Assembly: GCA_036567965.1 (NCBI GenBank)
Contig: DATCTN010000031.1
Location: forward strand, 62,001 to 126,000
DNA from: Candidatus Kryptoniota bacterium
GTDB taxonomy: Bacteria; Bacteroidota; Ignavibacteria; Kryptoniales; JAKASW01
Length of the DNA: 64,000 nt
Direction: 5' to 3'
In this document: positions 27,538 to 36,440 of the stretch, in pieces
How positions within the stretch are numbered: the first letter of the stretch is position 1
Layout: every line of letters starts with the position of its first letter
Program-made: the position numbers and the translations under genes
The notes under the pieces: model-generated
The model's database searches: none
The model's input: only the letters and a program-made list of their open reading frames with translations
What the model was told of the DNA's origin: nothing

Positions 27538-29172
27538 TTGTCAAACGCAAAATTTGAAATACCGTTGCCGCCGAACGAACCCGTGAAAAATTATCTTCCG
27601 GGTTCACAGGAGCGAGCGTCTCTGAAAGCAAAACTCGAGGAGATGCAAAATAAGCAGATCGAGATACCGCTGATCATAGGAGGAGAAGAGATAAAGACAG
27701 GCAAAATCGGAAAGTGCGTACTTCCGCACGACCATAAAACTGTAATTGCTACCTACCACCAGGCCGGTGAAAAGGAAGTAAACATGGCGATCGATGCGGC
27801 CCTTGCGGCGCGGAAAGCATGGGCTGGCCTCGATTGGGAAGAGAGACTGTCCATTTTCATGAAAGCTGCAGCTCTGCTGTCGGGTCCATGGCGCGATACA
27901 CTGAATGCCGCGACGATGCTGGGACAGAGCAAAAACGTTTTCCAGGCCGAGATCGATTCGGCGGCGGAGCTGACGGATTTCTTCAGGTTCAATGCATACT
28001 ACGCGATGCAGATCTTTGAGCAGCAGCCGCCGCATTCGCCGGTGGATGTCAGGAACAAAATGGAATACCGCCCGCTCGAGGGATTTGTCTTTGCCGTTTC
28101 TCCTTTTAACTTCACGTCGATAGCGGGTAACCTCCCGACCGCACCCGCGATGGTTGGCAATGTCGTTCTCGCGAAACCCGCCTCCAGCGCGGTCTATTCG
28201 GCGTACTATATAACGAAACTCCTCCAGGAAGCGGGCGTGCCGCCGGGAGTCATCAATTTTGTGCCAGGATCGGGTGGATCTGTCGGAAAACCTGCGATGC
28301 TGTCTCCGTATCTGGCCGGAATTCATTTTACCGGTAGCACTTCGGTGTTCCAGGATATGTGGAAGACGGTCGGCGAAAATATTTCGAAATACAAATGGTA
28401 CCCGAGAATTGTTGGCGAGACCGGCGGCAAGGACTTTATTTTCGCCCACAAGAGTGCCGACATTCAGGAGCTCGGAGTCGGGATAATCCGCGGCGCGTTC
28501 GAATACCAGGGGCAGAAATGTTCGGCCGCGTCGAGGTCATACATCCCTCGATCGCTCTGGGCAAATCTAAAAGATTATATGATCAGCGAATTGAAGACGG
28601 TGAAGATGGGTGACGTACGTGATTTCTCGAACTTCATGAACGCGGTCATCGATAAAGGGGCGTTCTCGACAATCACCGGCTATATCGATTTCGCGAAGAA
28701 ATCCTCCGAGGCTGAAATAGTATGCGGCGGGAATTACGACGACTCTAAGGGATTTTTCATCGAGCCGACGATTATCCTTGCCAGGAACCCGCACTTCAAA
28801 ACTATGGAAGAGGAAATCTTTGGACCCGTCATGACGGTTTGTGTCTATGATGATGACAAGTACGAAGAGACGCTTCATCTTTGCGACGAGACGTCTCCAT
28901 ATGCTTTGACGGGAGCGATATTTGCGCATGACAGGTATGCGGTTGCTACCGCGAACCGGATACTGGTGAATGCCTCCGGAAACTTCTATATAAATGACAA
29001 GCCGACGGGCGCTGTCGTAGGACAACAGCCGTTCGGAGGCGCGAGAGCAAGCGGGACGAACGACAAGGCAGGAAGTTTCCTGAACATGGTCCGCTGGCTT
29101 TCGCCGCGGAGCACGAAAGAGAATCTTGTTCCCCCGAAGAATTATCGCTATCCGTTCATGGGTGAAAAATAG
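27538..29172 (+). CDS. L-glutamate gamma-semialdehyde (P5C) dehydrogenase, animal ALDH4A1-like
   Basis: A 544-residue NAD-dependent aldehyde dehydrogenase starting at TTG 27538 after AAGGAGACG. Catalytic Cys328 lies in YQGQKCSAASR and the general-base Glu294 in VGETGGKDF; the NAD-binding GSTSVFQ and the late QQPFGGARASGTNDKAG loop are present. The N-terminal region (LDWEERLSIFMKAAALLSGP, then NAATMLGQSKNVFQAEID) is the form found in monofunctional ALDH4A1 enzymes rather than in bifunctional PutA. In animals this enzyme oxidises both glutamate semialdehyde and 4-hydroxyglutamate semialdehyde, which fits the neighbouring HOGA-like and AGT genes. Cytoplasmic. 138 bases after the aminotransferase gene. 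Confidence 0.93.
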   Translation: MSNAKFEIPLPPNEPVKNYLPGSQERASLKAKLEEMQNKQIEIPLIIGGEEIKTGKIGKCVLPHDHKTVIATYHQAGEKEVNMAIDAALAARKAWAGLDWEERLSIFMKAAALLSGPWRDTLNAATMLGQSKNVFQAEIDSAAELTDFFRFNAYYAMQIFEQQPPHSPVDVRNKMEYRPLEGFVFAVSPFNFTSIAGNLPTAPAMVGNVVLAKPASSAVYSAYYITKLLQEAGVPPGVINFVPGSGGSVGKPAMLSPYLAGIHFTGSTSVFQDMWKTVGENISKYKWYPRIVGETGGKDFIFAHKSADIQELGVGIIRGAFEYQGQKCSAASRSYIPRSLWANLKDYMISELKTVKMGDVRDFSNFMNAVIDKGAFSTITGYIDFAKKSSEAEIVCGGNYDDSKGFFIEPTIILARNPHFKTMEEEIFGPVMTVCVYDDDKYEETLHLCDETSPYALTGAIFAHDRYAVATANRILVNASGNFYINDKPTGAVVGQQPFGGARASGTNDKAGSFLNMVRWLSPRSTKENLVPPKNYRYPFMGEK

Positions 29173-29354
29173 GGGGAATTTCTTCAGTTAGACAGACAAG
29201 GGCCTCCGCTCTGGCGTTTTAGTTCAAGCCGAGATAACTTACGCTGAACTGTGGCTTGCGATCCTTCATCCTCTTGCATCGGAGTGCGGGTTGGGGATCA
29301 AGCCTATCGATGGACTCGAAACGCATTAACAAAAACAAGACAGGAGGTACCGTT

Positions 29355-29954
29355 ATGCGTAGATCCATGATTCTACTCGCCGTCATTTTCCTTGTGGGAG
29401 CCTCGAGCGTTCAATCCCAGACGCTGCGGGTTGGCGCGCAGGGACAGAAAGCGCTCCTCTTCAACTTTGTCGGCCTGAATGCACTTAACCTCGGAGCCTA
29501 CTCGACTTACGTGAACCAATCTGCCGGCATCGGGGCGAAGTACTTTCTTTCTGATGGAGTCGCAGTCCGCGGATTGCTCCTCTTCGGAATCAACAATCAC
29601 ACTACGAGCACGACACCAGAAGTTTCCGACAATAAATTTTCATTTGGAATCGGTGGAGCGCTGGAGTACCACCTTCCGATTTCATCAAGCGTGAGTCCGT
29701 ATGTCGGAGGCGGATTGCAGTTTATGACTAGTACAGAGACAACCAACCCCGCCTCCTTTAAGACGACACAGAGCATGTTTGGTGTCGGAGCGCTGATGGG
29801 AGTGGAGTACTTTTTTAACCAGAGTATCAGCCTCGGTGCAGAGTACCAATTCGGTCTGACAACCGGAAGCGCAACAGCGACTGGTGCGGCGGATCAAAGC
29901 CAGCTCACTGTCGGCTTCCAGACGGCGGGTCTCACGATGGCGGTCTATTTCTGA
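29355..29954 (+). CDS. Outer-membrane beta-barrel protein
   Basis: A 199-residue exported protein. ATG 29355 follows AGGAGG at 29342-29347; the upstream in-frame part is not coding-like. The signal peptide is about residues 1-22 (VGASSVQSQ). The mature part is a set of amphipathic beta-strands (GIGAKYFLSDGVAVRGLLLFG, YVGGGLQFM, GVGALMGVEYFF, SLGAEYQFGL) and ends in Val-Tyr-Phe, the terminal aromatic residue that BAM substrates use. This is an OmpW/OmpA-barrel-like small porin or structural protein of unknown function. It sits 182 bases after the P5C dehydrogenase gene; whether it belongs to that operon is unclear. Confidence 0.78.
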   Translation: MRRSMILLAVIFLVGASSVQSQTLRVGAQGQKALLFNFVGLNALNLGAYSTYVNQSAGIGAKYFLSDGVAVRGLLLFGINNHTTSTTPEVSDNKFSFGIGGALEYHLPISSSVSPYVGGGLQFMTSTETTNPASFKTTQSMFGVGALMGVEYFFNQSISLGAEYQFGLTTGSATATGAADQSQLTVGFQTAGLTMAVYF

Positions 29955-29966
29955 TATGTCCGCGCA

Positions 29967-31034
29967 ATGCCGTTGAAATATTTCGTCATGAAAAGGGCGG
30001 CATGGTTGTCGCCCTTTTTCTTAGCGGCTTTCTGCGCAACCATTGCTGTCAACATTTCGCACGCGCAGGGACAATGGCGATCTCAGACAAGCGCCTCTTC
30101 TGACACGCTCCTGAACGTCAAAGCTGTGAACGCTGCGGTGGCATGGGCGGCAGGATCAGGCGGATGTGTGCTTCGTACCGTCGACGGAGGGATCAACTGG
30201 AGAAAGTGCGGCACGCCGCTCGCGGACTTCGACAACGTCTGCATCGAACCGCTTGACTCGACTGTAGCATGGGTTGTCTCGATTGATGCCGCCTCAGGAA
30301 CGGATTTCAGGATTTTCAAAACTGATGACGGCAGCAATAGTTGGAAACAGGTTTTCAAAACCGATCACACATTCGGCGACGCGGTCAGGTTTTTCGACAA
30401 GAGTCATGGAATCGCGCTCGGCGATCCTTCTCCCGCAAACTATTTTAGTGTTTACACAACGTCCGACGGCGGTGACTCCTGGCATCGTGTCAGACGGGAA
30501 AATATCGTCGCGGCCGACACCGCGCAGGGCGAATTCGGAGTTACTGCATGCATGTCCGTTTTCGGCACAGATGCCTGGTTCGCAACAGCATCCCAGTCGA
30601 AAGATTTTTGTCCGCGGGTTTTTCACTCCACAGACTTCGGCAAAAGCTGGCGCGCTTCGGATCCAATCAAAGGACTTAACGGGATAGCCGTGTCGCTTGA
30701 ATTCACCGATGCTCTTCACGGTGTTGTAGTCGACAACCTGGGAGGCAGGTGGGCCTCCACTACGGACGGTGGTAAGTCTTGGTCAGTGCACGACATCGGC
30801 AGATTATTGTGGCTCCGAGATATCAGGCGTGTTCCCGGATCTTCAACTCTGATGATCGCCGGCGGTGAGGCGGATTCAGGATACGTCTTCGAAAGTTCGT
30901 CGGGAGATACGGCGTGGCATTCTGTACCGCTTCCGCCGGGCACGAAGAGGATCCGTTCGATTTCATTCGGCTCCCCGGATGTAGGTTGGGCTGTCGGCGG
31001 AATCGGAGAAATTCTGAGATGGACCATCTATTGA
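29967..31034 (+). CDS. Secreted YCF48/Asp-box propeller protein without T9SS domain
   Basis: A 355-residue protein, starting at ATG 29967 or the nearby ATG 29988; neither has a good ribosome site. The signal peptide ends near residue 33 (NISHAQGQ). The body has YCF48-like units (VLRTVDGGINW, IFKTDDGSNSW, VYTTSDGGDSW, VFHSTDFGKSW, WASTTDGGKSW, and a last SFGSPDVGWAVGG), giving a single propeller of about six to seven blades. Unlike the T9SS island proteins it ends after the propeller (IGEILRWTIY) with no sorting domain. It would therefore remain periplasmic or leave by another route. Related proteins are often annotated as oxidoreductases or glycosyl hydrolases without evidence. Confidence 0.8.
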   Translation: MPLKYFVMKRAAWLSPFFLAAFCATIAVNISHAQGQWRSQTSASSDTLLNVKAVNAAVAWAAGSGGCVLRTVDGGINWRKCGTPLADFDNVCIEPLDSTVAWVVSIDAASGTDFRIFKTDDGSNSWKQVFKTDHTFGDAVRFFDKSHGIALGDPSPANYFSVYTTSDGGDSWHRVRRENIVAADTAQGEFGVTACMSVFGTDAWFATASQSKDFCPRVFHSTDFGKSWRASDPIKGLNGIAVSLEFTDALHGVVVDNLGGRWASTTDGGKSWSVHDIGRLLWLRDIRRVPGSSTLMIAGGEADSGYVFESSSGDTAWHSVPLPPGTKRIRSISFGSPDVGWAVGGIGEILRWTIY

Positions 31035-31444
31035 CGCCAAATGTTCTCTGGAGTTGAAGGTCGGTTCGCCGATTCTGAAATGATAATCCATAGTGGATCA
31101 AAAGAAATTCTTGCTGGGGATTCATTTGAGTCTATGGAACATACTTCTTGAATGCCTTGATGCGATGGGTCTCGTGGCACTCTGGAGAGAGGCATTGCCC
31201 GACAGGAAACTCCTGGAGCGGCGGACAAAGGGCTACAAACATCATCCGCAACTTTCTCGATTCCGATCTCAGGCTTCTCCTGCGGCATCAATAGATTATT
31301 TCCTTCGCGCGCCCCACAGATCATCCTCTGGACTTTTCCTGTAAAAGATTCTTCATATATTTGGATTGAACTCAGGGGCCAACTCTTCGCCTGTTTTCTT
31401 TATCAGGATAGCGAAATATTTTGATTCAATTCGAGGAGGATGTT
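31035..31444. other. 410-base non-coding stretch
   Basis: I see no supported gene here. Short frames exist on both strands, but none has a ribosome site or family likeness. The promoter and the GAGGAGG ribosome site (about 31432-31438) of the next gene lie at its end. Confidence 0.45.
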
Positions 31445-33250
31445 ATGAAAAGAGTAGTCTTCTTTCTCGGCATCACTTTGTTCCTCACCGGTACCGTTTC
31501 CGCCCAGTATTACGCCGAGAGATCGCTCGAGAAATCGTTCGAACAGAACGACATGTTCTTCCAGCCGAGTTACATCAGCCCGTACGGAATCGGATCGTTT
31601 GAACTCGCAACGCCAGGCCTCATCGACGACCCAATTCTGAATCTGCAGGTGAACCCGGCGTGGTTCAACTCAGACACCTCGGGAACCAACCATCTTTATC
31701 TGGATTTCCGGTCGTACCAGCAAACAGCAAATCTCTACCAGCCGGTGTACCCTGTGTACAATGGACCGATCGCGATGTCTCAGGCAATCGTGTTTCCTTT
31801 TTATTTCGTCAACTCCCGTCCCATAATCGCCCCGATTCTTTCGGCAGCGTTCATGACAAAACCGCTTCCATCGAGTGTGCCCGGACTTTTTTTCGGAGTT
31901 ACATACCAGGCGATAATGCAGGATTCGAAATACTATTCGGTTCCGTTCGACATCTACCAGCCCGACCTTGGGTATGACTACAACGGCAGAATGATAGCGA
32001 ACAGCGCGAACGTGCCCATCACAACCATCTCATCGGGCCAGGACAACATGCACCACAGCGGAAATCTGTTCACGGTTTATGGCGGCTACCAGGTTACTCC
32101 AGATCTCAAGCTCGGACTGAAACTCGGGAGAGTACTTTTTTCTGAGGACGGCTCTTACGGCGATAATAACTACTGGGACAACTACACTTCTGGTTCGGGA
32201 TCTTCTCTTTACTACAACATGGAGGGGAGAAACCAGGATTACAATCACTGGGACCTTTCAGGCGGTATCCGGTATGCCCTCACATCCCAATCTACTCTGG
32301 GAGTCACGGGCGGATACCTATGGGGAACCGCGACACAGAACTACTCGAGCCGCGATTCGTCTTACTATACGTTCAGCCCGAACAATAATCTTTCTCTTTC
32401 TTCGGGAACAACCGCCGAGAACTGGAACCACGACGGCAAAACGATCTATGGTGGAATCGACCTGACATCACGGCTTAACGTCCACCAGCTTATAACACTG
32501 CTGTACCAGTATAACAGGGAAAACGTCGATCTCACGTTACGCTCTACAGTAGTCGATACTTCTTACTACACTTATTCGTACTCCTACGATACGAACTACA
32601 CTTCCAGCCTGTCGCATTCCTACTTTCTTGAGCACAGCGGCGGCGGCGGGACGAACATTCAAACGAGCCACAGATTTCTCGCTTCTCTGAAATGGAACCT
32701 CAGCGACGCTTCGGAACTGACGATCGGCGGGATACTCTATATAATGAGCCAGTCGATCAACACGAACGAACCAACTGTGGCGAACGGGCATTCTTATTAC
32801 AACACTACCGGGAATGTTTACAATTATCTTTATTTCGATTCCACATCCCAAAACAAAAATACCCAATGGACTTTTACCGTCGACCGGTGGTCGATCGACA
32901 TCCCGGTGATATTCAATTACCGGTTCTCGGACAAAGTGTCACTGCTCCTTGGACTCGACAAACAAATATCCGAATGGAAAATAACCGACCAGACGCTCGT
33001 CATCTACAATCAGAATTATGATAACAACAGCTACAGCGGAGTGACCAACAAGTCGAACTACGGCGAGCTTTACATTTCTCCCGAGCAGGACATAAGCGAT
33101 GTGACCACGACATTTCTCGCGGGGCTCACCGTGTCGCCGGCGAAAGAATTCGATGTGCGGCTTCTCCTGTCGCCCAACGTTCGGGCGTCAATCAACGGCG
33201 TGTCCGTCACCAACTTCCAGTGGTGGCTCGGCGTGAACCTTTATCCGTGA
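31445..33250 (+). CDS. Large outer-membrane beta-barrel protein, unknown function
   Basis: A 601-residue exported protein starting at ATG 31445, behind GAGGAGGATG. The signal peptide is about residues 1-21 (FLTGTVSAQ). The mature part is unusually rich in Tyr, Ser, Asn and Thr with regular alternating strands and long polar loops (GGYQVTPDLKLGLKLGRVLF, LSGGIRYALTSQSTLGVTGG, LLGLDKQISEWKITDQ), ending FQWWLGVNLYP. I read it as an 18- to 20-strand barrel with extended extracellular loops. No transporter family is recognised. Alone between an Asp-box protein and a peptidase; both flanks are over 290 bases. Confidence 0.75.
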   Translation: MKRVVFFLGITLFLTGTVSAQYYAERSLEKSFEQNDMFFQPSYISPYGIGSFELATPGLIDDPILNLQVNPAWFNSDTSGTNHLYLDFRSYQQTANLYQPVYPVYNGPIAMSQAIVFPFYFVNSRPIIAPILSAAFMTKPLPSSVPGLFFGVTYQAIMQDSKYYSVPFDIYQPDLGYDYNGRMIANSANVPITTISSGQDNMHHSGNLFTVYGGYQVTPDLKLGLKLGRVLFSEDGSYGDNNYWDNYTSGSGSSLYYNMEGRNQDYNHWDLSGGIRYALTSQSTLGVTGGYLWGTATQNYSSRDSSYYTFSPNNNLSLSSGTTAENWNHDGKTIYGGIDLTSRLNVHQLITLLYQYNRENVDLTLRSTVVDTSYYTYSYSYDTNYTSSLSHSYFLEHSGGGGTNIQTSHRFLASLKWNLSDASELTIGGILYIMSQSINTNEPTVANGHSYYNTTGNVYNYLYFDSTSQNKNTQWTFTVDRWSIDIPVIFNYRFSDKVSLLLGLDKQISEWKITDQTLVIYNQNYDNNSYSGVTNKSNYGELYISPEQDISDVTTTFLAGLTVSPAKEFDVRLLLSPNVRASINGVSVTNFQWWLGVNLYP

Positions 33251-33544
33251 AAGCTTGGTGCGTGCCTTGCGAAACGTCCTATGTAGCGATAAAGGGTTAG
33301 GTGGTTTTGACTGACTTGCGCGAGGATACCTTCGCAAGGTAACCGCGCTGCCGGAATCTTGCCGCTTCTTGGGTTGCATCCGCTCAAGAGAGATCCGGCG
33401 TACATCGATTCGACTTTTCTCGTTGAAACTCAAGCTTCCGAAGAGTAGTTTGATTCTCGGTTGCGTCCAAGCTGATGTGACCTGATAATATTTTTCGGAG
33501 CGGGCGCATTGCTCTTGTGCCCGAACTTCATCGGAGGAATTAAC

Positions 33545-35752
33545 ATGAGGAAAATTTCCTTTGTACTTATACTTCTGTCCGCTTCGGCTGCGGTCTCAAT
33601 TCTGTCAGGGGCTATCAACATTGATTCCGTTTCACATCAACAAACTGGGATATCCGTGAAACCTCAGACTACACTAACGATTGACGATACCTCAGCCGCG
33701 GTATTTGCGAGCAGCAATCCATTCGCCGGACCGAGTCCACTTCAATACCAGGCGCCGCCTTTTGACCGGGTCCACGACTCCGATTACAAGCCTGCGATCG
33801 AGGAAGGGATGCGGAGGCAGCTTTCAGAGATCGACAAGATTGCCACCGATCCGTCACCCGCGACAGTTGACAATACGATCGTCGCCATGGAGAAATCAGG
33901 CGATCTTCTCACGCGTGTTACGAAAGTATTCTTCGCGATGACTCAGGCGAATACCGACGACGCACTGCAGAGCATCGAGTCCGAGGAAGCCCCGAAACTC
34001 GCCGCTCATTCAGATGCAATATATCTCAATGACAATTTGTTCCGGCGCGTAAAATTGATATACGACAGTAGGGAGAAGCTCGGTCTCGACGCTGTCCAAA
34101 AATTCCTGGTAAGGCGCTACTACCTGGACTTTGTGCGGTCGGGCGCGCTTCTTTCGGAACCCGATAAACAAAAACTCCGCGCGTTGAACCAGGAAGAATC
34201 GAAACTCGTCACCGATTTCCAGAATAAGCTTCTGGCCGGGACGAAAGCCGGCGGCCTCGTCATCGATGATAAGAAGGAGCTCGATGGTATGAGCGATGCC
34301 GAAATTGCTGCAGCGGCGCAAGCTGCGCACGACCGGGGTCTCGACGGAAAGTGGGTTGTCCCTCTTCAAAATACCACGCAGCAGCCTGCCCAGGTTTCGC
34401 TCAGCGACCGGAATGTGCGCGAGAGATTGTTCGAATCGTCGACGATGCGCACGGAGCGCGGCGATAGCAATGACACGCGCACGATTATAACCCGCCTCAC
34501 AGAAATTCGTGCCGAACGGGCAAAACTTTTAGGTTATCCGAACTTCGCCGCATATTCGCTCGAAGATCAGATGGCGAAGACTCCCGCTGCGGCCATCAGG
34601 CTTCTTACAGACCTCGTGCCCGCTTCGATGGCGAAAGCACGAAACGAAGCTGCGAAGATGCAAGCGCTGGTAGATCGCGAGAGTGGCGGGTTCAAACTCC
34701 AGCCCTGGGACTGGCAGTATTATGCCGAGAAAGTCAGAAAGGCCGACTACGACCTGGATGAGTCACAGATCAAGCCGTACTTCGAGCTGAACCGTGTCCT
34801 TCAGGACGGAGTTTTCTATGCCGCGAACAAATTGTACGGACTGACGTTCAGGGAGAGGAAGGACATTCCTGTATATCAGCCTGACGTCAAAGTGTTCGAA
34901 GTGTTCGACGCCAACGGGAAATCGATAGCGCTCTGGTACTGCGACTACTTCAAGCGCGATAACAAGAGCGGAGGCGCGTGGGAAGATACGTTCGTTGACG
35001 GGTCAGGACTTCTTCACGCGAAACCTGTGGTCTTCAACGTGGCAAACTTCACGAAACCCGCCCAGGGTCAGCCGGCGCTTCTCACTTTCGATGATGTTAC
35101 CACGATGTTCCACGAATTCGGACACGCGCTTCATGCAATGCTCACAAATGTCGAGTACCCGCGACTAGCCGGTACCAACGTTCCGCGGGATTTTGTAGAA
35201 TTTCCGTCGCAGTTCAACGAGCACTGGGCGCTTTACCCGGCGGTCCTCGCACACTACGCGAAGCAATACAAAACGGGAGAGCCGATGCCGAAAGAACTTG
35301 TCGGTAAGATCAGGAAGGCGCGAACGTTTAACCAGGGCTTCGCCACCACCGAATATCTTGAAGCGTCTCTACTCGATATGGCGTGGCACACAATTCCACA
35401 GGGGGCGCAGGTTGCAAACGTAGACTCGTTTGAGACTCATGCCCTTGAACAGTACGGCGTTTACATGCCACTCGTGCCACCGCGGTACCGCTCAACATAT
35501 TTCGCCCATATTTGGAGCAACGGATATGCAGCAGGTTATTACTCGTACCTGTGGAGCGAAGTACTCGACGATGACGCCTTCGCATGGTTCACTGAACATG
35601 GAGGCCTGACCCGGGCGAACGGCGAACGTTTCAGAAAAATGATTTTGTCGCGCGGAGGATCTGAAGACGTCGGCGCGCTCTATCGAGCTTTTCGCGGGCG
35701 CGACCCGAATGTAAAAGCGCTCCTCGAGGATCGGGGATTGACTGAAAAATGA
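33545..35752 (+). CDS. M3-family metallopeptidase (dipeptidyl carboxypeptidase/oligopeptidase-like), exported
   Basis: A 735-residue zinc peptidase. ATG 33545 follows GGAGGAATTAAC; upstream in-frame codons overlap the ribosome site. An N-terminal signal peptide or anchor covers about residues 1-22. The long helical N-terminal half leads to the catalytic HEFGH at residues 523-527 (FHEFGHALHAMLTNVEYP), with the third zinc ligand in the following EFPSQFNEHW helix, as in M3 Dcp/OpdA enzymes. The ending QYGVYMPLVPPRYRSTYF and WSNGYAAGYYSY is characteristic of the Dcp group, which removes C-terminal dipeptides. Being exported, it would work on peptides in the periplasm, possibly supplying amino acids including proline or hydroxyproline. 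Confidence 0.9.
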   Translation: MRKISFVLILLSASAAVSILSGAINIDSVSHQQTGISVKPQTTLTIDDTSAAVFASSNPFAGPSPLQYQAPPFDRVHDSDYKPAIEEGMRRQLSEIDKIATDPSPATVDNTIVAMEKSGDLLTRVTKVFFAMTQANTDDALQSIESEEAPKLAAHSDAIYLNDNLFRRVKLIYDSREKLGLDAVQKFLVRRYYLDFVRSGALLSEPDKQKLRALNQEESKLVTDFQNKLLAGTKAGGLVIDDKKELDGMSDAEIAAAAQAAHDRGLDGKWVVPLQNTTQQPAQVSLSDRNVRERLFESSTMRTERGDSNDTRTIITRLTEIRAERAKLLGYPNFAAYSLEDQMAKTPAAAIRLLTDLVPASMAKARNEAAKMQALVDRESGGFKLQPWDWQYYAEKVRKADYDLDESQIKPYFELNRVLQDGVFYAANKLYGLTFRERKDIPVYQPDVKVFEVFDANGKSIALWYCDYFKRDNKSGGAWEDTFVDGSGLLHAKPVVFNVANFTKPAQGQPALLTFDDVTTMFHEFGHALHAMLTNVEYPRLAGTNVPRDFVEFPSQFNEHWALYPAVLAHYAKQYKTGEPMPKELVGKIRKARTFNQGFATTEYLEASLLDMAWHTIPQGAQVANVDSFETHALEQYGVYMPLVPPRYRSTYFAHIWSNGYAAGYYSYLWSEVLDDDAFAWFTEHGGLTRANGERFRKMILSRGGSEDVGALYRAFRGRDPNVKALLEDRGLTEK

Positions 35753-35819
35753 TTTCCGCACGAGAGGAAACCTCGTTTCGGGATGAATCAAATAAGTTCT
35801 TAATCCGGAACACGTTACA

Positions 35820-36155
35820 TTAGGGCAGGGCGCTTCCTGGAAAACCCCGGCATGTGTAAAGTTCGTATGTGAAAAGTCCTGCCTTGACTGCCGGATCGCC
35901 GTCCATGATTCGCCTTACTTCCTCGACCGGTCTGTCAAATATTCCAATTCCACTTACGTCGCTCCCGTCCGCAACGGGGCAGACAATCGGGAGTATCCCT
36001 TCCGCAAGAAGGGAAAAATTCCTCCGCCCGTGTTCCCAAACGATCTTATCCACCCCCGCCTCGTTCCTTTTAGGAGTCGATTTGAGGATACACAGGCAGT
36101 ATGTCCGGGTAAGCGACAACCTCTTCTTCATGTACTCGTCGGTGATTTCAACCAT
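35820..36155 (-). CDS. YciI-family protein
   Basis: A 111-residue protein with the YciI-type ferredoxin-like fold. The signature is VWEHGRRNFSLLAEGILPIVCPVADGS (given here in part: EHGRRNF and GILPIVCPV), then EEVRRIMDGDPAVKAGLF, TYELYTCRGFPGSALP. In this family the His-Asp pair is thought to be catalytic; here the H of WEHG and the D of DGDPAV are present. Function is generally unknown. A perfect palindrome lies 29 bases upstream of the start and may regulate it. Confidence 0.88.
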   Translation of the reverse strand: MVEITDEYMKKRLSLTRTYCLCILKSTPKRNEAGVDKIVWEHGRRNFSLLAEGILPIVCPVADGSDVSGIGIFDRPVEEVRRIMDGDPAVKAGLFTYELYTCRGFPGSALP

Positions 36156-36183
36156 GTCCTGATTCCCCGTGTTGTTTAAGTTT

Positions 36184-36197
36184 TCGCACTAGTGCGA
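36184..36197. promoter_or_regulatory. 14-base perfect palindrome, candidate operator
   Basis: TCGCACT/AGTGCGA reads the same on both strands and lies 29 bases upstream of the YciI start codon, where a repressor site would be expected. Flanks are T-rich (TTT before, TTTT after). Regulator unknown. Confidence 0.4.
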
Positions 36198-36440
36198 TTT
36201 TGAACCGTGACGTTTGAAATATACAACTAAAATTCCGAGACAACATTTTTCGAAAGACGTCATGGACTTTTTCCCGGAAGTCCTGCGGCAGCTTATCATA
36301 TCGATGTGATATTGCTGCGCTCATATTTGATTTTAAACCTGCTGGTAATTACACTTTCCGGACCAACGGGCTGATATTTACGGGATGAATCATATCATAT
36401 TCGGAATTCTTCGCGTGACGGTCCATCTATTAGTTTTCGA

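Noticed and set aside
27604-28449. 281-codon open frame on the minus strand
   Set aside because: It lies wholly inside the P5C dehydrogenase gene and its product is Arg-rich and featureless, a reverse-strand shadow of a G+C-rich gene.
31093-31344. 83-codon plus-strand frame between the Asp-box and barrel genes
   Set aside because: No ribosome site and no domain; codon choice unlike neighbouring genes.
35753-35819. Terminator between the M3 peptidase and YciI genes
   Set aside because: Only a 5-bp ACGAG/CTCGT stem without a T-run; too weak to call.
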